NCBI RefSeq assembly: GCF_015209745.1
Contig: NZ_CP063657.1
Span: forward strand, 620,001 to 684,000
DNA from: Lysobacter avium
GTDB taxonomy: Bacteria; Pseudomonadota; Gammaproteobacteria; Xanthomonadales; Xanthomonadaceae
Direction: 5' to 3'
Length of the DNA stretch: 64,000 nucleotides
Shown here: positions 57,302-64,000 of the stretch, one piece after another
Layout of the letters: each line of letters opens with the position of its first letter
Numbering within the stretch: position 1 is the first letter of the stretch
Made by a program: the position numbers and the translations under genes
Notes under the pieces: model-generated
Seen by the model: only the letters and a program-made list of their open reading frames with translations
The model's database searches: none
What the model was told of the DNA's origin: nothing

Positions 57302-57901
57302 ATGCCCATCGAAACCGCTCCCGAGACGCTCCCTCTGTTCCCGCTGCCCACGGTGCTCCTGCCGGGCGCGCCGCTGGGACTGAGGGTGTTCGAGCCGCGC
57401 TACCTGGACATGATCCGCGAGTGCGGCCGCAACGAGTCGGGATTCGGCGTCTGCCTGATCCTGGAGGACGAGGGCGACGGCAAGACCCGGGGCGCCGCGG
57501 CGGCCTACGGCACCGAAGCGCGCATCGAGGATTTCGACCTGGGTGAAGACGGCCTGCTCACGCTGCAGGTGCGCGGGACACGCCGGTTCCGGGTGCGCGA
57601 TGTGCACATCCGTGACAACGGTCTGCAGGTCGCCCGGATCGACTGGTGCGAGCCGGAGCCCGTATCCCTGCTGTCGCCTGAGCATGGGCTGCTGTCGACC
57701 TTGTTGCGCGGCATCCTGGAGCGCTTCGGCGGCGAGTACGCCAAGGCCGATCAGGCCCTGTTCGATGACGCGTCGTGGATCGGCTGGCGGCTGGCCGAGC
57801 TGTTGCCGCTGGAGGATGAGCAGCGCCAGCAGCTGTTGCAGATCGACGATCCCGATGAGCGCCTGGACCGCCTGCTGGTGCTGTTGCCCGACGAAACCTG
57901 A
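57302..57901 (+). CDS. LON-substrate-binding-domain protein
   Basis: The 199-residue protein is a stand-alone LON N-terminal (substrate-recognition) domain: LPLFPLPTVLLPGAPLGLRVFEPRYLDMI is the typical start, followed by RIEDFDLGEDGLLTLQVRG. No AAA+ or protease domain is present. In related bacteria such proteins are of unknown function. It follows mpl with nine bases between, as in many Xanthomonadaceae, and probably shares its transcript. Confidence 0.9.
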   Translation: MPIETAPETLPLFPLPTVLLPGAPLGLRVFEPRYLDMIRECGRNESGFGVCLILEDEGDGKTRGAAAAYGTEARIEDFDLGEDGLLTLQVRGTRRFRVRDVHIRDNGLQVARIDWCEPEPVSLLSPEHGLLSTLLRGILERFGGEYAKADQALFDDASWIGWRLAELLPLEDEQRQQLLQIDDPDERLDRLLVLLPDET

Positions 57902-57919
57902 GGCCGGGTCCAGCGCCGG

Positions 57920-59911
57920 TCAGGGCCCGGTGCGCACGCGCAGCACGTTGACGCCGTTGTTTGGGTGCAGGCCCTGCTGCATGTCGAAGCCCTCCAGGGC
58001 GGCAGTCACCAGCGCGTGGGCCTCGCCGTCGTGTGGTCGCGGCAGCCACAACACCGCCGCGCCGAGCGGCTTGGCCAGGTGCAGGGTCTGGGTCGTGCCC
58101 AGCCACAGCGGCGCGCCGTCTTCCAGCAGTACCGGCGCCGACCACAGCCGCAGCGCATAGCGCTCGTGCGGAATGCGCCCGGGATGGAGCATCAGCAGGC
58201 TTTCGGCGTGCGCATCCAAGGTGGCCGGCAGGACCACCTGCTCGCCAATCGGCGTGTCGTCGTCCAGCAGGTTGAGCGTCGCGGCCCAGTCCGCCTGCGG
58301 CTGGACCTGCCAGCCGGCGGCTTCCAGGGCGGCCTGCAGCGGCGCCAGTGAGCCGGCGACCTGGACGTCCAGCGGCCAGCGGCGGCGGGGGTCGTTTTCG
58401 TTGCGTTGCGCTGGAAGGTTAGTCCAGCCGTCGCGCCACCAGCTGTCGCGTTCCACGTAGGTGGTCGGCGCGGCAGGCTCGAACAGGGGCAGCAGCCGGT
58501 CGGCCGCGCCCGGTGCGTGCCACAGGCCCGCGGCGATGAACGTGATGTAGAACACCGCCGCCAGCGGGCGCATCCAGAACGAGCGGGCGACATGGCTGCG
58601 ATAGGCGATCCCCAGGATCAGCAGCCAGACCAGGCCGAACAGCGCGCTGCCGACCAGGTCGCTGAACCAGTGCGCGCCCAGATACAGCCGCGCGAAGGCC
58701 ACCACCGCGGTGATTACACCCGCCAGCAGGTAGGGCCAGACGCGCTTTCGCCCCGGCAGTTCGCGCGCGATGAGCACGGCGAAGAAGCCGAACACGATGG
58801 TCGTCATCGTCACCGTGACCGACGGAAATCCGAAACCTGCGGGCGCGGTCGGCGGGCGCGGCATGTCGATGACCGCCTCCAGCAGCGCGGTCAATGCCAA
58901 ACCGAACACCAGCGCGGCCAGCCAGTGCGCGGCAGCCATCCAGCGCCGCCGCCACAACAGGTAGGCCAGCGCCACCGCCGCGGCGGAGCCCAGCACCTGC
59001 ATGTCGCCCAGGCTCGCCAGACCGGCCATCAGCCCATCGGCGAGCGGATTGCGCAACCCGTACATCACCGCGTTGATGTGGTGGTCGATCGCCAATGGGC
59101 CGCCGCTGGCGAGCAGGGTCGCCAACAGCGCAAAGCAGCCCCAGCTGATCGCCAGCAGGGAGACCGCAAGCATCGCCAGCGAGGCGGACTCCGGGCGGTT
59201 GGGGTCGACCAGGGCGCGCGCGTAGCGGCCCAGCTTGGGATGGCGGCGGGTCCACGCCAGCAAACGCGCGAGCGACACGTCGGCATTCTGGGCGAACCAG
59301 CGCCAGCTGTAGAGCACCATCGCCCAGACCAGCGCCACCGCGACCGCCAGTCCGCCCAGGGCGAGCGCGAGGCGGTCGGCCACTGCTGCGACCGCGTCGT
59401 AGGAAGCGCCGAGCACCCAACCCGGGGCGAGGAACAGCCCGGCCCACACCAGCGCGGCGAACGCGCTGGGGATCGCGTAGCGCTTGACCGGCATGTGCAG
59501 CATGCCGGCGATGGCCGGCACGAACGGACGCACCGCGCCGACGAAGCGCGCGATCAGGATGCTCTTGACGCCGTGGCGGCGGAACATCGTCTCGCCGCGA
59601 TCCAGCCATTGCGGGTAGCGCAGGAACGGCCAGTGCGCGCGCAGCCGCTGCGGCCCAAGGTGGCGGCCGAACCAGTAACTCAAGCCATCGCCGGCAAATG
59701 CTCCCGCGGCCGCACATACCAGCGCATACGGCCCATTGACGTGGCCCAGGCCGATCAGCGCGCCCGCGGCGAACAGCAGCGGCAGGGCGGGGACCACGAT
59801 GCCGACGATCACCAGCGCATCGCAGAAGGCGATCAGGAAGATGAGCGCGCCGGCTGCGATGGGGTGGGTACCGATCCAATCGGTAATGCTTTCGAGCCAC
59901 GCGGGATTCAT
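57920..59911 (-). CDS. DedA - PAP2 phosphatase - LssY C-terminal fusion membrane protein
   Basis: The 663-residue protein has three parts. Residues 1-200 are a DedA-type domain (FAGDGLSYWFGRHLG, RFVGAVRPFVPAIAGM). Residues about 230-460 are a PAP2 lipid-phosphate phosphatase with several membrane segments; IDMPRPP, GFPSVTVTM and GAHWFSDLVGS give the three phosphatase motifs with a Ser variation (FPSVT for PSGH). Residues about 470-663 are an LssY-C-like soluble domain. Likely acts on undecaprenyl or phospholipid phosphates at the inner membrane. The ATG at 59911 fits the start of DedA proteins. A longer in-frame stretch upstream is antisense to the kinase gene. Confidence 0.87.
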   Translation of the reverse strand: MNPAWLESITDWIGTHPIAAGALIFLIAFCDALVIVGIVVPALPLLFAAGALIGLGHVNGPYALVCAAAGAFAGDGLSYWFGRHLGPQRLRAHWPFLRYPQWLDRGETMFRRHGVKSILIARFVGAVRPFVPAIAGMLHMPVKRYAIPSAFAALVWAGLFLAPGWVLGASYDAVAAVADRLALALGGLAVAVALVWAMVLYSWRWFAQNADVSLARLLAWTRRHPKLGRYARALVDPNRPESASLAMLAVSLLAISWGCFALLATLLASGGPLAIDHHINAVMYGLRNPLADGLMAGLASLGDMQVLGSAAAVALAYLLWRRRWMAAAHWLAALVFGLALTALLEAVIDMPRPPTAPAGFGFPSVTVTMTTIVFGFFAVLIARELPGRKRVWPYLLAGVITAVVAFARLYLGAHWFSDLVGSALFGLVWLLILGIAYRSHVARSFWMRPLAAVFYITFIAAGLWHAPGAADRLLPLFEPAAPTTYVERDSWWRDGWTNLPAQRNENDPRRRWPLDVQVAGSLAPLQAALEAAGWQVQPQADWAATLNLLDDDTPIGEQVVLPATLDAHAESLLMLHPGRIPHERYALRLWSAPVLLEDGAPLWLGTTQTLHLAKPLGAAVLWLPRPHDGEAHALVTAALEGFDMQQGLHPNNGVNVLRVRTGP

Positions 59912-59962
59912 CGCGGCATTATGGCAGCGGCCAGCGCGACGGGCGCATGCAAAGAGGCCACC

Positions 59963-60688
59963 ATGGCGCGCGTTGGAGGCAAGTCCGTAGACTTGCGCTC
60001 CATGTCCGTCAGCAAACCTCCGTTGGATACCGCCGATGCAGCCGTCGAGATCGAGGCGCTCAAGGCCGACAGCTTCGGCCGCATCTCCCTGATGCGCGGG
60101 CCGCAGGGCGTGTTCGTGCGCCGCGATCTGGGTCATGTGCCGCTGTGGCTGCGATTGCCGGCGTGGTGGCTGGCGCGGCGCGAGGCCCGCGGTTTGCAGC
60201 GTGTCATCGGCATGCAGGACGTGCCGCTTCTGCTCAACTGGGACGGACGCCGCCTCGACCGCAGCTATATGGCAGGCGCGCCGATGTACCTGGCGCCGCC
60301 GCACGACGACCTGGCCTACTTCCGCCAGGCGCGCCGGCTTTTGGGGCAATTGCACCGCTGCGGGCTGGCCCACAACGACCTGGCCAAGGAGGCCAACTGG
60401 CTGGTCCTGGACGACGGCCGCCCCGGCATCATCGACTTCCAGCTGGCGGTCCGCGGCAACCCGCGCTCGCGATGGATGCGCCTGCTTGCACGCGAGGACC
60501 TGCGCCATCTGCTCAAGCACAAGCGCACTTACTGCCCGCAGCACATCACGCCGGTGGAGCGGCGCGTGCTCAAGCGCCATTCGTGGGTGCGCGACGCGTG
60601 GTTCGCCACCGGCAAGCCGGTCTATCGGTTCGTCACCCGACGCTTGCTGAAGTGGGAAGACAACGAGGGCCGCGGCCCGCAGCCCTGA
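59963..60688 (+). CDS. Small RIO/Kdo-kinase-like phosphotransferase
   Basis: The 241-residue protein has a protein-kinase-like fold with the catalytic loop HNDLAKEANWLV and the metal-binding GIIDFQLAVRG. The glycine loop is poorly conserved. Many proteins of this size act as lipopolysaccharide kinases or RIO-like kinases; the substrate is unknown. The ATG at 59963 has AGAGG five bases upstream and is preferred over the ATG at 60002. It is divergent from the DedA-type gene. Confidence 0.8.
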   Translation: MARVGGKSVDLRSMSVSKPPLDTADAAVEIEALKADSFGRISLMRGPQGVFVRRDLGHVPLWLRLPAWWLARREARGLQRVIGMQDVPLLLNWDGRRLDRSYMAGAPMYLAPPHDDLAYFRQARRLLGQLHRCGLAHNDLAKEANWLVLDDGRPGIIDFQLAVRGNPRSRWMRLLAREDLRHLLKHKRTYCPQHITPVERRVLKRHSWVRDAWFATGKPVYRFVTRRLLKWEDNEGRGPQP

Positions 60689-60781
60689 CAGCGCGATCCG
60701 CTGATCGACGCGGCTGATCGACGGCGCTGATCCAGGGACGCCGGCCTACAATGGCCGCCTTCCCCGACCAGTCGAGCTGCC

Positions 60782-61597
60782 ATGTCCAGCCTGTCCGGCA
60801 AAACCCTGTTCATCACCGGCGCCTCGCGCGGCATTGGTCGCGCCATCGCGCTGCGAGCCGCGCGTGACGGCGCCAATGTCGCCATCGCGTCCAAGTCCGC
60901 CACGCCCAACCCGAAGCTGGCCGGCACGATCCACTCGGTCGCCGCCGAGGTGGACGCCGCCGGCGGCAAAGGGCTGGCGCTCAAGTGCGATATCCGCGAT
61001 GAGGACCAGGTCCTGGCCGCCGTCGCGGCAACCGTGGAGGCGTTCGGCGGAATCGACATCCTGGTCAACAACGCCAGCGCGATCTGGCTGCGCGGCACCC
61101 TCGACACGCCGATGAAGCGTTTCGACCTGATGCAGCAGGTGAATGCGCGCGGCAGCTTCCTGTGCGCGCAGGCCTGCCTGCCGCACCTGCTGAAGGCGGC
61201 CAACCCGCACATCCTCAGCCTGGCGCCGCCGCCCAGCCTGGACCCCAAGTGGTGGGGCCCGCACACCGGCTACACGCTCGCCAAGATGGGGATGAGCTTC
61301 GTGACCATCGGCCTGGCGGCGGAGTTCGGTCCGCAGGGTGTCGCCGTCAACGCGCTCTGGCCGCGCACGATCATCGCTACCGACGCCCTGAACATGATTC
61401 CCGGCATCGACATGGCGGGCTGCCGCACCCCGGAGATCGTCGCCGATGCCGCCCACGCCGTCCTGGTGCGCGAGGCCGCCGGGTTCCATGGCCAGTTCCT
61501 GATCGACGACGACGTGCTGGCCGAGGCCGGAGTGGAGGACTTTTCCGGGTACGCGGTCGATCCATCGCGCGAGCTCCTGCCCGACCTGTTCCTGTAA
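60782..61597 (+). CDS. SDR family NAD(P)-dependent oxidoreductase (HSDL2-like)
   Basis: The 271-residue protein has the cofactor motif TGASRGIGRAIA, NNASAIW and the catalytic Tyr-Lys pair in GYTLAKMGMS. The sequence around DILVNNASAIWLRGT and LNPKWWGPH resembles the hydroxysteroid dehydrogenase-like 2 group. Substrate unknown, possibly a fatty acyl compound. A glyoxalase-type gene follows in the same direction. Confidence 0.88.
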   Translation: MSSLSGKTLFITGASRGIGRAIALRAARDGANVAIASKSATPNPKLAGTIHSVAAEVDAAGGKGLALKCDIRDEDQVLAAVAATVEAFGGIDILVNNASAIWLRGTLDTPMKRFDLMQQVNARGSFLCAQACLPHLLKAANPHILSLAPPPSLDPKWWGPHTGYTLAKMGMSFVTIGLAAEFGPQGVAVNALWPRTIIATDALNMIPGIDMAGCRTPEIVADAAHAVLVREAAGFHGQFLIDDDVLAEAGVEDFSGYAVDPSRELLPDLFL

Positions 61598-61662
61598 TCG
61601 GGTCCACACCGATCCATCGCGCGCTTTTCGCGCCAATTTTTCGCGCCAATGAGGAGAGTCCG

Positions 61663-62085
61663 ATGAAGTACCTGCACGCGATGCTGCGCGTCCATGACCT
61701 GGACGCGACCAGCCGGTTTTTCACCGAAGGCCTGGGCCTGAAGCAGACCCGGCGGATGGACAGCGAGGAGGGCCAATTCACCCTAGTGTATTTCGGCGCA
61801 CCGGAGAATCCGCAGGCCGAGATCGAACTGACCCACAACTGGGGGTCGGATGAGGATTACGGCAACGCCCGCAACTTCGGTCATCTCGCGTTCGAAGTCG
61901 ACGACATCTACGCGACCTGCGCGCACCTGCAGTCGCTGGGCGTGACCATCAACCGTCCGCCGCGCGATGGACGGATGGCGTTCGTGCTGTCACCGGACCG
62001 GATCTCCATCGAGTTGCTGCAGAAAGGCGAGCGCCTGCCGCCTGCGGAGCCCTGGGCTTCAATGCCCAATACCGGCCAGTGGTAG
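61663..62085 (+). CDS. gloA: Glyoxalase I-type (VOC) protein, lactoylglutathione lyase-like
   Basis: The 140-residue protein aligns with E. coli GloA: HAMLRVHDLD, EIELTHNWG, FGHLAFEVDDI and ISIELLQ. The four metal ligands are at H5, E55, H74 and E117, matching H5, E56, H74 and E122 of GloA. It likely detoxifies methylglyoxal with glutathione. GAGGAGA lies before the ATG. The C-terminus is longer than in GloA (AEPWASMPNTGQW). Confidence 0.82.
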   Translation: MKYLHAMLRVHDLDATSRFFTEGLGLKQTRRMDSEEGQFTLVYFGAPENPQAEIELTHNWGSDEDYGNARNFGHLAFEVDDIYATCAHLQSLGVTINRPPRDGRMAFVLSPDRISIELLQKGERLPPAEPWASMPNTGQW

Positions 62086-62096
62086 CGGCTCGCCGC

Positions 62097-62972
62097 TCAG
62101 TCCATCAGCTCCGGTAGCGCCCCGCCGCAACGGCGGCAGTAGCGGGCATCCGACTCGTGCCCTTCCAGCCCGCACACCGGACAGCCACGGTTGTCGTGGC
62201 GCTCGCGCTCGTTGCCTTTTGCCCGGCGCATGCTGGTGGCCAGTTCGGCGGTATAGATCCCTGTGGGCACGGCGATGATGCTGTAACCGATCAGGATCAG
62301 GGTGGAGGTGATCAAGCGGCCGATGCCGGTCTGCGGGGCGAGATCGCCGAAGCCCACCGTGGCCATGGTCACGATCGCCCAGTACATCCCGGTCGGAATG
62401 GTGCTGAAGCCGTATTCGGGGCCTTCGATGACGTACATCAGGGCACCGAAGATCAGCGCGATCGTCAGCAGCACACTGACGAACAGGAAGATCTTGCGCC
62501 GGCTGCGCCACAGCGCGCCCGTCAGGACACTGCCTTCCTCGACGTAGCGGGTCAGCTTGAGGATCCGGAACACGCGCAGCACGCGCAGGATCCGCACCAC
62601 CAGCAAGGCCTGCGTGCCCGGCAGGAAGAACGACAGGTAGGTCGGCAGGATCGAGAGCAGGTCGATCACGCCCCACATGCTCAGCGCATACCGCAGCGGG
62701 CGCTTTACCACCACCAGCCGCAATAGATATTCGGCGGTGAACACCAGGGTGAAGCCCCACTCGATCCGGTACAGGGCCTGGGCGTGGTCGATGTGCAGCC
62801 AGGGGTCGCTGTCGAGCATGATCACGATCACGCTGGCGAGGATGGTCAGGATCAGCAGCAGGTCGAAGTTGCGCGCCGGCGGGGTGTCGTGGTGGTAGAT
62901 GATCTCGAACCAGCGCCGCCGCCAACCGCTTTCGGTGGCGGGGTTGAGTTGAGGCGTGAACAACAGGCGCAT
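62097..62972 (-). CDS. Voltage-gated-type potassium channel with C-terminal zinc ribbon
   Basis: The 291-residue protein has six membrane segments. S4 carries a regular row of arginines (RILRVLRVFRILKL), and the selectivity filter is TVGFGD between S5 and S6, the K+ channel signature. The C-terminal 30 residues contain two CxxC pairs (CPVCG, CRRCGG), a zinc ribbon that could serve as a tetramer or ligand-binding tail. It would form a tetrameric inner-membrane channel; the gating signal is unknown. Confidence 0.9.
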   Translation of the reverse strand: MRLLFTPQLNPATESGWRRRWFEIIYHHDTPPARNFDLLLILTILASVIVIMLDSDPWLHIDHAQALYRIEWGFTLVFTAEYLLRLVVVKRPLRYALSMWGVIDLLSILPTYLSFFLPGTQALLVVRILRVLRVFRILKLTRYVEEGSVLTGALWRSRRKIFLFVSVLLTIALIFGALMYVIEGPEYGFSTIPTGMYWAIVTMATVGFGDLAPQTGIGRLITSTLILIGYSIIAVPTGIYTAELATSMRRAKGNERERHDNRGCPVCGLEGHESDARYCRRCGGALPELMD

Positions 62973-63070
62973 CGCGTTCCTCCAAGCGCACCTCGACCGG
63001 CAGGTTGGGAAAGCCGGAGGGCGCGTGTATCGGGGAGAATACCTGCTCGCCCACCGCAGACCCGAGCGCC

Positions 63071-64000
63071 ATGACCGATCCCGCCCAACTGCACCAGCTC
63101 AGCGAGCGCTACTACCTGCCGGTCTACCGGCCGCATCCGATCGTGCTCGACCGCGGCCAGGGCTCACGCGTGTGGGACAGCGCCGGTCGGGAATACGTCG
63201 ACTTCGGCGCCGGCATCGCGGTCAATGCGCTGGGCCATGCGCATCCGGCGCTGATTGCCGCGCTGACTGCGCAGGCTGCCAAGCTGTGGCACACCAGCAA
63301 CGTGTTTGTCAGCGAGCCGCCGCTGAAGCTGGCCCAGGCGCTGGTGGACGCGGCAGGTTTCGCCGAACAGGTGTTCTTCTGCAACTCCGGCGCAGAGGCC
63401 AACGAGGCGGCGATCAAGCTGGCGCGGCAGTGGGCGGCCGGGCAAGGCCGCGCGCCCGACAGGCGCGTCATCCTGACCTTCCGCGGCGGTTTCCACGGAC
63501 GCACGCTGGCGACGGTGACGGCCACCGCGCAACCCAAATACCAGGCCGGTTTCGAGCCGCTACCGGGTGGCTTCCGCTACAGCGATTTCAACGACCTGCA
63601 TGCCGCCGAAGCGGCGATGGCTGCCGGCGAGGTGTGCGCGGTGCTGGTCGAGCCGGTCCAGGGCGAGGGCGGGGTGACGCCAGCCACCGACGACTTCCTC
63701 CACAGCCTGCGGACCCTGTGCGATCGCCATGGCGCGCTGCTGATGCTTGACGAGATCCAGTGCGGAATGGGTCGCACCGGCACGCTGTTCGCCTGCGACG
63801 GCTACGGCGTGCGCCCCGACGTGGTGACCCTGGCGAAGGCGCTGGGAGCCGGCTTTCCGATCGGCGCGATGCTGGTCGGCCCGGCCGCTACCGGAGGCAT
63901 GGGCTTCGGCCAGCACGGCAGCACCTTCGGCGGCAACCCCTTGGCCGCTGCGGTGGCGCTGGTGGCGCTGCGGGAAATCGCGTCCCCAGGCGTGCTGGCG
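63071..64000 (+). CDS. argD: Acetylornithine aminotransferase, N-terminal part (3' end outside window)
   Basis: This class III PLP aminotransferase is open to the last base of the window; 310 codons are present. Visible motifs are YYLPVYRPHPIVLDRGQGSRVWD, GIAVNALGHAHP, LWHTSNVF, FFCNSGAEANEAAIKLAR and LMLDEIQCGMGRTG, followed by LAKALGAGFPIGAM with the PLP lysine. These fit ArgD; related omega-aminotransferases cannot be wholly excluded without the C-terminus. Confidence 0.9.
   Translation, partial: MTDPAQLHQLSERYYLPVYRPHPIVLDRGQGSRVWDSAGREYVDFGAGIAVNALGHAHPALIAALTAQAAKLWHTSNVFVSEPPLKLAQALVDAAGFAEQVFFCNSGAEANEAAIKLARQWAAGQGRAPDRRVILTFRGGFHGRTLATVTATAQPKYQAGFEPLPGGFRYSDFNDLHAAEAAMAAGEVCAVLVEPVQGEGGVTPATDDFLHSLRTLCDRHGALLMLDEIQCGMGRTGTLFACDGYGVRPDVVTLAKALGAGFPIGAMLVGPAATGGMGFGQHGSTFGGNPLAAAVALVALREIASPGVLA

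Noticed and set aside
58406..60688. Very long open frame (760 codons) on the plus strand across the DedA-type gene
   Set aside because: It is antisense to the clear DedA-PAP2-LssY gene; only its last 242 codons, from 59963, form a recognisable kinase-like protein.

Overview
The window is GC-rich DNA from a gammaproteobacterium of the Xanthomonadaceae/Lysobacteraceae (a Lysobacter- or Luteimonas-like relative of Xanthomonas). The placement is inferred from typical gene neighbourhoods: pilRS next to sucCD, PPi-dependent phosphofructokinase next to a proton-pumping pyrophosphatase, a large TonB-dependent receptor behind an AraC-type regulator, and a leuA-type gene behind ilvCGM. The genus cannot be fixed from the sequence. 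Most of the window is chromosomal housekeeping DNA. I see no insertion sequence, prophage, integrase, CRISPR array, tRNA or rRNA.

Layout. 1-9.7 kb: the 3' end of purF, a DUF455 protein, small envelope proteins, lpxH, metY and metF convergent, a secreted hydrolase, a LytS/LytTR-type two-component pair and a DUF3228 protein. 9.8-16.1 kb: ahcY under an SAH riboswitch, a secreted S9D peptidase and an atypical SDR protein. 16.2-21.5 kb: pilR-pilS divergent from sucC-sucD. 21.9-22.6 kb: a lipoprotein. 22.8-39.55 kb: one minus-strand block for branched-chain amino acids and threonine, in the order leader peptide, attenuator, ilvD, ilvC, ilvG, ilvM, ilvE, ilvA, leuA::leuC, leuD, leuB, thrA, thrB, thrC. 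39.7-41.9 kb: thiC under a TPP riboswitch. 42-48.4 kb: a CadC-like regulator, an AraC-type regulator and a TonB-dependent receptor. 48.6-57.9 kb: ppa, an RTX-M91 metalloprotease, a lipoprotein, hppA, pfp, adk, mpl and a LON-domain protein. 57.9-64 kb: a DedA-PAP2-LssY membrane protein, a small kinase, an SDR, a glyoxalase, an ion channel and the 5' part of argD.

Main points. (1) leuA and leuC are one continuous reading frame of 1023 codons, a fusion of the first two leucine-pathway enzymes. (2) The ilv-leu-thr block is preceded by a leader peptide with 13 consecutive Leu/Ile/Val/Thr codons, followed by a terminator that competes with an antiterminator. This is a textbook-like attenuator, here sensing all four amino acids made by the block. 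(3) Two convergent intergenic regions (14148-14472 and 21540-21942) each hold two copies of a roughly 95-bp structured element. Its core is conserved, while its long outer inverted repeats differ at each site but still pair. Almost every imperfection in those stems is a G-U wobble when the element is read in one orientation, which points to an RNA. (4) PPi metabolism is clustered: soluble pyrophosphatase, H+-pyrophosphatase, PPi-PFK and adenylate kinase.

Stretches over 300 bases without a protein gene: 11300-11642 (SAH riboswitch and ahcY promoter; the rest shows nothing recognisable), 14148-14472 and 21540-21942 (the structured repeats plus the sucD terminator), and 39543-39915 (ilv promoter, TPP riboswitch; nothing recognised from about 39580 to 39725).
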